Of a stretch of 64,000 bases of DNA, positions 1-7,433 are shown piece after piece. Made by a program: the position numbers and the translations under genes. The DNA is taken from assembly GCF_028715765.1 (NCBI RefSeq), contig NZ_JAQURE010000003.1:42375-106374 (forward strand), written 5' to 3'. A model generated the notes under the pieces. It was not told the DNA's origin, did not search any database, and saw only the letters and a program-made list of their open reading frames with translations. The stretch comes from Rhodoferax sp. (lineage in GTDB: Bacteria; Pseudomonadota; Gammaproteobacteria; Burkholderiales; Burkholderiaceae_C). Every line of letters begins with the position of its first letter. Within the stretch, counting starts at the first letter, position 1.

Positions 1-18
1 ATCGTTCCAGTTGGACAT
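1..18 (-). CDS. Possible start of a gene cut by the window edge
   Basis: On the minus strand an ATG at 18-16 opens the peptide MSNWND and runs off the window. It begins just after the stop codon of the next minus-strand gene (25-27), so it would continue that operon. Only six codons are visible and nothing can be said of the product. Confidence 0.3.
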
Positions 19-24
19 GGCGGG

Positions 25-903
25 TTACTCCTGGGATGCGTGGAATTCGGGGGATGGGGTGCTGGCGCTCGAGAAAGCGGGGGCCGGTGCAGCCGGGCGT
101 GCGATAGCATCGCGACCAAGGCACTTGGCGATGAGCTTTCCGAGGTGGGGTTCTTCGATGGGGTCGAGCCGGCCGCTGCGGTCCTTGCTCGGGAAGCCCC
201 AGGCGTTGTCCGCGCCGGTGACGAAGGCGCGGTACGGCGTGCCGTCATCAGCCTTCAAGATGGCCAGCGTGATGACTTCATCGAGCACGCCCGGCAGTTC
301 AGCCGAGGTCTTGGCGCCTTCAAGTTGCAGCTGGTAGATGCGGCGGTTGAAGTCGTCCAGCTTCTCTTCCAAGATGCAGACATAGATGACGTGCTTGTCG
401 CGCACGTGCTGCAGGTGCGTGAGCGCACCGATCATTTCGGTGCCCAAGAGGCCGTAGGCGCCGCGGGTGTCGGGCTTGCCGGTTTTTTCGGAGAAGGCCG
501 CCGGCTGGGTCTTGCACCAGGCCAGGCACATCCGCGAGAGCACGGTCAAGGAATCGACGAAGTAGGTGTCGTACTTGGCGAGCTGAGCCGGATCGCCGTA
601 CTTCTGGCAGACGTGGTCGAAGTGGGCCTGCGAGAAGGCCTGCTCGGGCGAGGCGCTCGGGCTCGGCCCGGCCAGGAACACCACCAGGTCCTTGAACTCA
701 GGCCAAGTGCGCGGGCGCAGGGTGTCGCCCGCCCAGTCGAGGATGGACAGATCGCCGGCTTCGGTGTCCACCAGCAAGGTGCGCTCGGCATTGAGGGTGC
801 GGATCTGGGAGGTCTTGCCGGCACCCGGTACGCCCACGAGGGCGACCTTGGCGCAGCGTTTTTCTGACAAGCGCTGATCAGCGCTGATGATTGGGAGTGC
901 CAT
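25..903 (-). CDS. P-loop ATPase of Sak4-like phage recombination type
   Basis: Predicted 292-residue cytoplasmic nucleotide-binding protein. A Walker A motif (GVPGAGKT) sits near residue 25, followed by a Walker B-like YFVDSLT stretch near residue 117. This arrangement is typical of the AAA_24/Sak4-like RecA-fold ATPases that phages and integrative elements use for single-strand annealing or recombination. The C-terminal 25 residues are Ala/Pro/Ser-rich and probably disordered. ATG at 903 is preferred over GTG at 906; it gives a TGATG overlap with the upstream gene, indicating translational coupling. The family assignment rests on motifs and context, so recombination is an inference; a generic phage nucleotide-binding protein is the alternative. 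Confidence 0.7.
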   Translation of the reverse strand: MALPIISADQRLSEKRCAKVALVGVPGAGKTSQIRTLNAERTLLVDTEAGDLSILDWAGDTLRPRTWPEFKDLVVFLAGPSPSASPEQAFSQAHFDHVCQKYGDPAQLAKYDTYFVDSLTVLSRMCLAWCKTQPAAFSEKTGKPDTRGAYGLLGTEMIGALTHLQHVRDKHVIYVCILEEKLDDFNRRIYQLQLEGAKTSAELPGVLDEVITLAILKADDGTPYRAFVTGADNAWGFPSKDRSGRLDPIEEPHLGKLIAKCLGRDAIARPAAPAPAFSSASTPSPEFHASQE

Positions 904-1436
904 CACTTGCCCTCCCCGTTGATCGCCAGGCGGAAGGCCGGCTTGGCGGGTTTGAGGGTGCGGGCGGCCTCGAAGGGGCGACGCAGGGTTTCGGGCCAGG
1001 CGGCGAACTTGCGCTCGGAGACCGAATACTTCACGTCGATGTATTCGGCCGGGTCGTCGCCGTTGCTGGCAATGCGCTGCGCGATGGCGGCCAGTTCATC
1101 CTGATCCCAGGACACCGATTTCTTGATCTCGACCGTGATGGCCAGATCCCCGTCGGTCAGATGCGTGGTGCCGGTGTCCTTACCGGCGTCGAGCAGCTGC
1201 GCACGGGCCGCGTCGCCGTAGAGATCATCGAGCGCGGCGGTCAGCTGCTCACGGGCGTGGCCAATGCCACGGTCCATTTCGGCAAGCAGGACGGAGAGTT
1301 CCTGCAGCGCCGGCTTGGGCAGCGCCTTGATGCGCTCGCGGGTCAGGTCTTCGAGTTGGAGGGGAAGACTGCCGATGTCGAGGACGGTGGCAGCCGGTTG
1401 TGGGGTGGCCGCGAGGGCCGAAGAACGGGTTTGCAT
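903..1436 (-). CDS. Unrecognised phage/ICE-associated protein, 177 aa
   Basis: No family recognised. The protein is soluble and acidic, with a helical charged middle (about residues 30-80) and a more beta-like C-terminal half rich in Lys/Glu. There is no signal peptide or membrane segment. It sits between the Sak4-like ATPase downstream, with which it overlaps, and another unknown protein upstream, all on the minus strand, so a role in recombination or replication of the element is a guess from context. A clear AAGGAG ribosome binding site precedes the ATG, and that site lies inside a perfect 8-bp inverted repeat (listed separately). Confidence 0.65.
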   Translation of the reverse strand: MQTRSSALAATPQPAATVLDIGSLPLQLEDLTRERIKALPKPALQELSVLLAEMDRGIGHAREQLTAALDDLYGDAARAQLLDAGKDTGTTHLTDGDLAITVEIKKSVSWDQDELAAIAQRIASNGDDPAEYIDVKYSVSERKFAAWPETLRRPFEAARTLKPAKPAFRLAINGEGK

Positions 1437-1441
1437 TTCGC

Positions 1442-1464
1442 AACTCCTTGGTGGTTAAGGAGTT
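1442..1464 (-). promoter_or_regulatory. Hairpin that buries a ribosome binding site
   Basis: AACTCCTT and AAGGAGTT form a perfect 8-bp inverted repeat with a 7-nt loop. On the minus-strand transcript the second arm contains the AAGGAG Shine-Dalgarno sequence of the gene starting at 1436. Folding would occlude the ribosome binding site, so the hairpin could reduce translation of that gene. It lacks a U-tract, which argues against a terminator. The function is inferred from the geometry only. Confidence 0.5.
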
Positions 1465-1538
1465 ACCCATTCTTCGCACGGCTTGGCAGACGTTTAGCCC
1501 ATGGTTTGGCAGATGATTTGGCAAAGATGCCGATTGGC

Positions 1539-2465
1539 CTATGACCGCCGCAGCCGATATTTCCCTCGCGTGACGATCTCGATGAAGAGCTCGCGCCGCT
1601 CCTTACCACCCATCGCCTTGTCGAGCGTTGGGGCCACGGAGCCGGACCGGCCTTTGACCTCGGCGGTCCACGACAGTGGTGCACCGTCCCGCGCCTTCCA
1701 GAAGAACTCGATGATCTTGGCCTGGATGCCCTCGAACATCACCGGCGCCTCCAGATGCTTGAGCTGCAGTCGGCCCGTCTTCGCATCGAACCATTCCTCG
1801 GGCTCGTTGGCCGGGTCTTCGGGCAGCCCGACCAGAATGCGCTCCAGCACCGGCAGATCGAACTGCTCCTCGCCGCCCTCCACGATCAACAGATCAGCGA
1901 CGGCGCGCACCTGGTGGCCGTTGGGCAAAGCCTGCTTCGGATCGGTCAGCGCCAGCACTACGCCACCCGTGCCGAACGCCGGGTCGGACAAGGCCGAGGT
2001 GATCTGCTCAACTGGTGCATCCTTGAGCCGTCGCCCGAAAAACATCGGCGCGAAGGCATGGCGATTGCCGACACGAATCTCACCGAGATACCAGAGGTGA
2101 TGCTCGACCAGGCAACGCCGGCGACTGGCAAACCGGGGCTCGATACCCAGCAGGGTGGCCAGATGATCAAAGAAGGGCTCGCGCTGGAAACGGTAGCGGG
2201 TGATCTCGGCCAAGGAGCCGCTCAGGATCACCTTGCGCCGGAATGGGTGCGGGTACGTGTAACGGCCAGCGGCTTCGTCGACCGTGACCTCGACCTCTTC
2301 AAAGATGTCGTCCATCACCTCGACATCGATCCGACTGAAATAGCCGATACCGGCGATCCAGCCCTTGTCCAGTAGCAAGCGGCCAAAGCTCAGCAGTTCT
2401 CTGCCGAACAGCGTGCTGTCCATCCCGTCCAACCGCTCCAGCCGTTGCAGAGTCTCTGTCAGCAT
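1539..2465 (-). CDS. Unrecognised protein, 308 aa, accessory element
   Basis: No domain recognised. The protein is soluble, mixed alpha/beta, with no signal peptide or membrane helix. It has a basic C-terminus (KYRLRRS) and a Lys/Arg-rich stretch around residues 270-300 that could touch nucleic acid, but no motif supports this. A strong GAGGAGG ribosome binding site precedes the ATG. It lies 11 bp downstream of the 465-residue unknown gene and on the same strand, so the two are probably co-transcribed and work together. Confidence 0.65.
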   Translation of the reverse strand: MLTETLQRLERLDGMDSTLFGRELLSFGRLLLDKGWIAGIGYFSRIDVEVMDDIFEEVEVTVDEAAGRYTYPHPFRRKVILSGSLAEITRYRFQREPFFDHLATLLGIEPRFASRRRCLVEHHLWYLGEIRVGNRHAFAPMFFGRRLKDAPVEQITSALSDPAFGTGGVVLALTDPKQALPNGHQVRAVADLLIVEGGEEQFDLPVLERILVGLPEDPANEPEEWFDAKTGRLQLKHLEAPVMFEGIQAKIIEFFWKARDGAPLSWTAEVKGRSGSVAPTLDKAMGGKERRELFIEIVTRGKYRLRRS

Positions 2466-2476
2466 CGGCAGCCTCC

Positions 2477-3874
2477 TCAGAACTCGGTGACGATGTGCCA
2501 GCGTTTTAGCAGTCGCATCACCAGCTGGCGCTCGTCTTCGGTCTTGGCGTTGTCGTTCAGGCCGTTGGGCGCAGTGATCTGCACGACGATGTTGTGGGCG
2601 CGACGGTCCTTTTGCTTGGCCATGCGCAGCACCAGTTTGACCTGCACCAAGTCAAACCCGCTGAGATCGTTCTGTTTGTAGTCTTCCCGGGCCACGCGAT
2701 AGACATCGCGCTGATCACGGCGGTCGCGGTGGATGGTCATGCCGCTCGTGACTTCCAGCGTGCCGTCTTCGCCTTGTTGTTCGAGGCGCTTGGCCACCTT
2801 GATGAGGTTGATGCTGATGCGCTCGATGCCGTCGCCGGGCTCAGGTTTCAGGAGGTTGAACACCTCGGCGCTGCCAAAGGCGGTGAGACTGAACTCGCGC
2901 AGCGGCATCTCGGCGATTTCGGTGTCGCTGGCCAACACCACGTCGCGCAGTGCTTTGGCGAGCTCCTGGCGGGCATTCCGGTCGTCGCAAAACACCGACA
3001 GCGCGCCAGTGCTCGGCTCATACGAGAAGGTGATGCGCTGCAGGGCTTGGTCATGGCGGGTGGTCACTTCGCCGTCGACGATCTTGTCCCAGTGGGTTTC
3101 CTTACCGTTGAAGCCGACCACGATGGTGTGCAACCAGACCGGCGCCGCATCCTCATCACCACCACGATCCTCTGCCTGGGTCAGATCCCGACGCTGGAAA
3201 TGCTCAATAACCACGTCGTGCAGCGGCGCTTCTGGGTAGATGGCAGCAATCGCCACCTTGAGCTTGTCCTTCAAAACCTCATCCAGGGCGATGTCGAGAC
3301 CCTTCGGCCCCCGGAAGTGGCTGGCGTAGGCCTCGGATTTCCACTGCTTGTTCTGCTGGCGTGCAGTCTCGGCCTGTTCGAACCGGCGGTCACTGTCGTC
3401 TGCCAGCCGGCACAGATACAAGTAGAGCGCGCGGCCGTACTTGTCACCGGCATCCGCCACTGCCTGTTGCTCGGTTTGGTCGTCCTCGCTCAGCAGCGAC
3501 TTGACGGCCTCGCACCCAAAGTCATCCGACAGCAGCAGGATACGCTGCGCTGCTTCCTCCAGCCGCTGACGGATGGCGCCGGGCAGGCCCGCGACCACGG
3601 TGAACAGGCTCTGCTTGTAGCTGGTGCAGACCTTGTGCTCCCATTCAATGGTGGGCAGTGGGTCAGGGTGCAAGTGCTGCAGCCATTGCGCCGCCAGCGC
3701 GCGATGCTTGATCTTGCGCACTAGCGTCACGTAGTGCCCCATATCGGGCAGGATCTCCGGCCCACCATCGGTGGCCCGTGGCTTGCGTGGTTTGCCGCCA
3801 CCCGTAGCAGTCGCCTCGGCGGCGAGGGCCGTCGGATCTGACTCGCGGTTATCTTGTCCCTGGACTTCTGCCAT
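2477..3874 (-). CDS. Unrecognised protein, 465 aa, accessory element
   Basis: A large soluble protein with no recognised family. The first 40 residues are low complexity (Ala/Thr/Gly then KPRKPRATDGG) and likely disordered. The region around residues 55-150 is helical, and the C-terminal third is rich in Lys/Arg/Asp and probably alpha/beta. The ATG is preceded by AAGGAG at good spacing. It is the first gene of a minus-strand set that continues through the 308-residue protein, the 177-residue protein and the Sak4-like ATPase, which suggests one functional module of the mobile element. No signal peptide is visible. Confidence 0.65.
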   Translation of the reverse strand: MAEVQGQDNRESDPTALAAEATATGGGKPRKPRATDGGPEILPDMGHYVTLVRKIKHRALAAQWLQHLHPDPLPTIEWEHKVCTSYKQSLFTVVAGLPGAIRQRLEEAAQRILLLSDDFGCEAVKSLLSEDDQTEQQAVADAGDKYGRALYLYLCRLADDSDRRFEQAETARQQNKQWKSEAYASHFRGPKGLDIALDEVLKDKLKVAIAAIYPEAPLHDVVIEHFQRRDLTQAEDRGGDEDAAPVWLHTIVVGFNGKETHWDKIVDGEVTTRHDQALQRITFSYEPSTGALSVFCDDRNARQELAKALRDVVLASDTEIAEMPLREFSLTAFGSAEVFNLLKPEPGDGIERISINLIKVAKRLEQQGEDGTLEVTSGMTIHRDRRDQRDVYRVAREDYKQNDLSGFDLVQVKLVLRMAKQKDRRAHNIVVQITAPNGLNDNAKTEDERQLVMRLLKRWHIVTEF

Positions 3875-3985
3875 TCTTGTTCTCCTTTACGAGTGGCGGG
3901 TTGTTATACGATTGCGCGATTTGTTAATCGCAACGTTCAAAAAATGCCGGCACCAGGCCGGCGTGTCGGGTACTTGTTCAGCAGC

Positions 3986-4816
3986 TCATCCTTGTCCTCT
4001 TCCAGGCAGAGCAGGCAGCAGCCCGTAGCGCTCCATCCGCACCCGGATGAATTTGGGGTTCACGCCAAAGCTCGCAGCCAGCTCGCGTCGCAGGCTTTCC
4101 ATGCCGACAAAGCCGAAGGTGCCTTGCTCGACCAGCCGGGGCGTGGCGGCGTGCAGTTCGTCGGAGAGGCCGCCGTCGCGTTCGATGGCGACATCGAAAT
4201 CCGGCGCGCGGGCCACCGCCAGCTCGACCAAGCGGTCGCGCGGTACCAGCAGCGAGCCCATGAACTCATTCGCACGGAACTCGGCGATGCGGATTTCTTT
4301 TTCGAGGGCGGTGTTTTGCGGCAACGCCATGGCGCCCAGATGTTCAGCATCCGGCGTGGCAGTACGGTAAGCACGGCGCTGACTGGTATCAGGCTCGTCA
4401 AAGAGCCCCGGTCCTTGCTTGGTGGCGATCAACCAAGCGGGGGCGTCGAAAATGGCATGACCCAGTTCGTGAGCGAAGGTGGACAGAGCCAATTCGGGCG
4501 TGAGTTGCTCGCCCACCGGGGAAACCAGTACCGACACGGCGTCTTCGCCGCAGTCTGGGTCAAACTCGCACAGGCCCAGCACGGGTTGGCCATCTTCGTC
4601 GGTGACGGGATGATCCAGGCTGACCCACAGCTGATACGGCAGGCCGTTGATGGTCAGGTCGGAGATGGCCGCCAATTGCTCCAGCGTCAGCGCATCCGCG
4701 CCAGGCGACAAAAGCTGTGCTCTGGCCTCGCGGGCCACTGTCTCAATGGCGAGCTTGTTCAGGTAGCGTGGTTTGTGAAGGGCGCAGTGGTCATACCGCA
4801 GGGAAAGCGCTGGCAT
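3986..4816 (-). CDS. ImmA/IrrE-family metallopeptidase
   Basis: A 276-residue protein with the zinc-binding HELGH motif (in FAHELGHAIF, about residues 116-120) typical of the ImmA/IrrE (peptidase M78) family. Known members cleave or inactivate an XRE-type repressor to switch on a mobile element or a stress response. The XRE partner is encoded immediately upstream on the same strand, 11 bp away, which is the classic pairing. A further acidic region with EKEIRIAEFRANEFMGSLLVP (reported here only as its location, about residues 165-190) resembles the usual domain following the metal site. The cognate target is inferred from adjacency. Confidence 0.88.
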   Translation of the reverse strand: MPALSLRYDHCALHKPRYLNKLAIETVAREARAQLLSPGADALTLEQLAAISDLTINGLPYQLWVSLDHPVTDEDGQPVLGLCEFDPDCGEDAVSVLVSPVGEQLTPELALSTFAHELGHAIFDAPAWLIATKQGPGLFDEPDTSQRRAYRTATPDAEHLGAMALPQNTALEKEIRIAEFRANEFMGSLLVPRDRLVELAVARAPDFDVAIERDGGLSDELHAATPRLVEQGTFGFVGMESLRRELAASFGVNPKFIRVRMERYGLLPALPGRGQG

Positions 4817-4827
4817 TCGTCACCGCC

Positions 4828-5097
4828 TTAACCCAGGGATTTGCGATACAGGCGAACGACGGTGCTGACGTCCTTCTGCATATCCGGCGGCAGCCGGCTG
4901 GCCTCGATGAAGGCTTCGTCGGGGTTGAGGCCGAGCTTCTCGGCAGCCTTGACGATCAACTCGTCCTTGGGTGCCTTCTCCAGCTCGCGCTCAATGCGCG
5001 ACCAGTAGGCCGGCGAGATACCCAGGCTGCGGGCGAACTCGTTCATCGGCACATTGGCCTGCTCGCGTTTTTCTCGGATGAAGGTGCCGAAGCCCAT
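4828..5097 (-). CDS. XRE-family helix-turn-helix repressor
   Basis: An 89-residue protein that is almost entirely a Cro/C1-type helix-turn-helix: the recognition part includes FARSLGISPAYWSRIE. It is expected to bind DNA as a dimer and to repress its own operon and perhaps genes of the accessory block. It is followed by the ImmA/IrrE protease gene 11 bp away, so derepression by proteolysis is likely by analogy with the ImmR/ImmA system. Repeated TTAACGGT-type sequences just upstream (5102-5176) are candidate operators. Confidence 0.88.
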   Translation of the reverse strand: MGFGTFIREKREQANVPMNEFARSLGISPAYWSRIERELEKAPKDELIVKAAEKLGLNPDEAFIEASRLPPDMQKDVSTVVRLYRKSLG

Positions 5098-5101
5098 GAT
5101 C

Positions 5102-5176
5102 GTTAACCGTTGCGTGATTGATTAACGGTGATTGTAGAGAAGGTGAAGGTTTGACGTCAACTGTTTTGTTAACGGT
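5102..5176. promoter_or_regulatory. Candidate operators of the XRE repressor
   Basis: Three copies of a TTAACGGT-like half site are seen: GTTAACCGT at 5102-5110 (inverted), TTAACGGT at 5122-5129 and TTAACGGT at 5169-5176. They fill the gap between the XRE gene and abiH. Clustered half sites next to a repressor gene are what an autoregulated operator looks like; binding has not been shown. Confidence 0.45.
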
Positions 5177-5179
5177 CAA

Positions 5180-6085
5180 TCAAAGTGAGGTCCATGCAAC
5201 CGCCCTGACCTGACTTGCCGGCAAGCCCAAGTTAACGAGCCGCTGAGTTTTTTCAGCAGCATCGTCGCTGTGGCGGCAAGCCACCGTCCAGGTGGCCGAG
5301 GCCACAGCTGGCACCGCAAGCAGCGCCCGAAAATACTCAGCGTCCACATTCGAAAGGGAGTGCCCAAGAACGGTGACCTGCTTGACCGCGCCCAAGGCCC
5401 GAAAGAATGCCTGATGCTGCGCGATCAGCTGTTGTGACGGCTTGAAGGTGGCGGTGAAGTACCGATCCAGGATCTGGTTCGCCTCGATCATTCGGGTGTC
5501 CACATCCTCGATGTCTGGACGGTCATTCAGCGACTTCCGCATCGAAGGATTCCAGCCGTGCCCCAGAATCAGTTCCTGGTCATGATCGGAAGCAGCGCCA
5601 TGGATATGAAGCGTGCGCTCCAACGCCACGCCGTATAGATCAGCCAGGGTGGGCGTGTAGTTGAACGTCAAGAACGATGCACTGGGGTCAATGCTCGTCA
5701 GGCGATGGATTTCAGGCGCATTGGCATGATCAGGGACTTCGACCTGCCGGACCCATCGGGCAAAAACCGACCTCAGCTCCATCGATAGCTGGCGGACCAC
5801 GCGATCCACCTCAAACTGAAAGTCATGGTGACCGGAGTCGCGCCAGTCATCTGCAGCGTAGGATGGCATGAAGCAGCTCAAATCGTCCTTGACGGTTTCG
5901 ACATCAAGGGCGGCCAGGGCATCCTCCAGATCTGACCAGTTGGCGCTGACTGGCACATAGCGATCAACGGCACGGAACACATCTGGCGCAGCCTTTCGAG
6001 CAAAGGTGCGGAAATCTGCAAACTGGGTCGGCATCCCGTGATGGAGATCGAAGCCGTTGCCTATGACGTACAGCTTGTCGTGCAA
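5180..6085 (-). CDS. AbiH-family abortive infection protein
   Basis: A 301-residue protein whose N-terminus, LYVIGNGFDLHHGMPTQF, is the signature of the AbiH family of phage-defence proteins. The central FLTFNYTPTLADLYG followed by LHIHG and LILGHG also fits that family. AbiH proteins block phage growth by an unresolved mechanism. The start is TTG at 6085; it is supported by a strong AGGAGG at 6094-6099 (minus strand) at proper spacing, and no ATG lies nearby. The gene stands upstream of the XRE/ImmA pair on the same strand, which suggests the defence gene belongs to the accessory element. Confidence 0.88.
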   Translation of the reverse strand: MHDKLYVIGNGFDLHHGMPTQFADFRTFARKAAPDVFRAVDRYVPVSANWSDLEDALAALDVETVKDDLSCFMPSYAADDWRDSGHHDFQFEVDRVVRQLSMELRSVFARWVRQVEVPDHANAPEIHRLTSIDPSASFLTFNYTPTLADLYGVALERTLHIHGAASDHDQELILGHGWNPSMRKSLNDRPDIEDVDTRMIEANQILDRYFTATFKPSQQLIAQHQAFFRALGAVKQVTVLGHSLSNVDAEYFRALLAVPAVASATWTVACRHSDDAAEKTQRLVNLGLPASQVRAVAWTSL

Positions 6086-6257
6086 TGTGCGCCCCTCCTG
6101 AAGAGTTTTTCTCTATGGTAAGTCAGGGGCGCGACATTGGTCTCAATCAGCCATGGAGACCACCTCCACTGCCTCCCGCAGCCGCTCCCGGCTCAGGTGG
6201 GCATAGCGGCAGCCACCCGAAAGTCTGGAAATTCGAGCTGCAAGGTGTGCTCATCCA

Positions 6258-6473
6258 TCACGGCAGCTTGATCGTGTCGCCGCTCGCCACTGTCGGCAAC
6301 GCCGCCTTCAGGGCATTCGCGTAGGCCATCCGCGCCGTCTGCATCGCCGCCACCTGCGCCTGCAGGCGGGCGAGTTCCTGGTCTACGAACTGGATGCTTT
6401 GCAGTTGCGCCTTGGCGTCTTCTGAGAGGCTGTCGAGGTCGTATTCGATGTTGTCGATCTTGATGGTGGGCAT
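6258..6473 (-). CDS. DUF6447-like small protein (internal start)
   Basis: From ATG 6473 the frame gives 71 residues beginning MPTIKIDNIEYDLDSLSEDA, with a helical heptad-like middle (FVDQELARLQAQVAAMQ) likely to form a coiled coil. This matches my memory of the DUF6447 family, small stand-alone proteins of about 70 residues found near surface-glycan genes. The ribosome binding site is weak (GGGAAAA). Because family members are normally separate proteins, independent translation from 6473 is plausible although the upstream frame is open. Function unknown. Confidence 0.6.
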   Translation of the reverse strand: MPTIKIDNIEYDLDSLSEDAKAQLQSIQFVDQELARLQAQVAAMQTARMAYANALKAALPTVASGDTIKLP

Positions 6474-7433
6474 GGTTTTTTCCCGATGAATGTGTTGCTG
6501 GTGCCAGCGGGCAAGGTGCAAATTCACCTGCCGTGCGTCCTGGATGACCCGGTTGGGACGGTGGGGGTCCAGGTGCGAGCGCTTGGCCTGCTGCTGGCGG
6601 CACTGCTGCAGCGCGAGTGTGCGGCCGTGCTCGGGGCTACTGGGAAGCTTGTGGCCTGCATCTTTGAGGGCGCGACAAGCTTGCTTGAACACCGATAGCG
6701 GCATGGGCGCTTCGCGCAGCACCTGTTGGCTGGGCAAAAACGCTTCAGCGTGGGTCATGGCGAGCGTGTACTGTGTCGCGTCGTGCAGCTTGATGCAACC
6801 GCCTTGGGTCACGTGTATCAGCGGGCAGTGGGGCGCAAGGCTGGGCAGTACATGGTTGGGGTAGATCTCGTCGCCCCAGTAGCGGCGGGCAATCTGGCGG
6901 AAGTGCGCAAAATCCCGAATGGGGACGAACTGTGCCTCATGGAAAGGCAAGATTTCCACCTTGGGCTTGGTGGGCGTGACGGTGTCGTTGGCCACATCGA
7001 TGTACAGCGTGCCGACCTGAAAAGCATTCTGAAAATACTGGCCGCGCAGGTCACCCCAGACCAGGCGGAAGTCGCCGCCTGCGCGCTGAAACGCCCGCAG
7101 CGCTCTGAGGCCTATGGCGGCTTCTGCAGGCAGGTCGGACTCCCCCACCGTGCGCAGACGTGCCTGAACCGCCTCGGCAATTTCAAGGCACTGCCCCAGC
7201 GGGTAAGGCTTGCCCAGCTTGACGGGCTGCCGGCGTTCCAGCTCAGGGTCCAGTTGCAAACGTACCGAGAGTAGGAAGACTTCCAGTTCGCGCAGCACGG
7301 GCGGCAGGTAGCGCTCGGTCAGCGCAGTCTGACGAACGGGGTCGGCGATGCATGGCTCGTTGGGCAGCAGTGGCTGAAAAAATGCCCGGCGGATTCTGCG
7401 CGATCCATCCGCGTGAAGTTCCACTGCGCTCAC
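6258..7433 (-). CDS. Unrecognised surface-island protein running in frame into a DUF6447 domain
   Basis: The open frame starts with GTG at 7433, which overlaps the TGA stop of the upstream gene (GTGA), and runs 391 residues. Residues 1-250 form a protein I do not recognise, with a well-folded-looking central part (near FHEAQFVPIRDFAHF and LIHVTQGG). Residues 250-320 are rich in Gln/His/Arg and look poorly structured. The last 71 residues are a complete DUF6447-like protein. No stop codon separates the two, so this is a fusion, a nested gene with internal start at 6473, or a frameshifted gene end. The overlapping upstream gene is glycosyltransferase-like, pointing to cell-surface work. Confidence 0.55.
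   Translation of the reverse strand: MSAVELHADGSRRIRRAFFQPLLPNEPCIADPVRQTALTERYLPPVLRELEVFLLSVRLQLDPELERRQPVKLGKPYPLGQCLEIAEAVQARLRTVGESDLPAEAAIGLRALRAFQRAGGDFRLVWGDLRGQYFQNAFQVGTLYIDVANDTVTPTKPKVEILPFHEAQFVPIRDFAHFRQIARRYWGDEIYPNHVLPSLAPHCPLIHVTQGGCIKLHDATQYTLAMTHAEAFLPSQQVLREAPMPLSVFKQACRALKDAGHKLPSSPEHGRTLALQQCRQQQAKRSHLDPHRPNRVIQDARQVNLHLARWHQQHIHREKTMPTIKIDNIEYDLDSLSEDAKAQLQSIQFVDQELARLQAQVAAMQTARMAYANALKAALPTVASGDTIKLP

Noticed and set aside
40..867. A 275-residue plus-strand open frame
   Set aside because: It is antisense to the Sak4-like ATPase, whose Walker motif fixes the coding strand.
2594..3724. A 376-residue plus-strand open frame
   Set aside because: It is antisense to the 465-residue gene, which has a strong SD and sensible composition. 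GC-rich codons open the opposite frame.
6193..6258. A 21-residue minus-strand frame starting at TGATGG
   Set aside because: The peptide MDEHTLQLEFPDF... is short and has no match. It might be a gene cut at the element boundary, but this cannot be supported.
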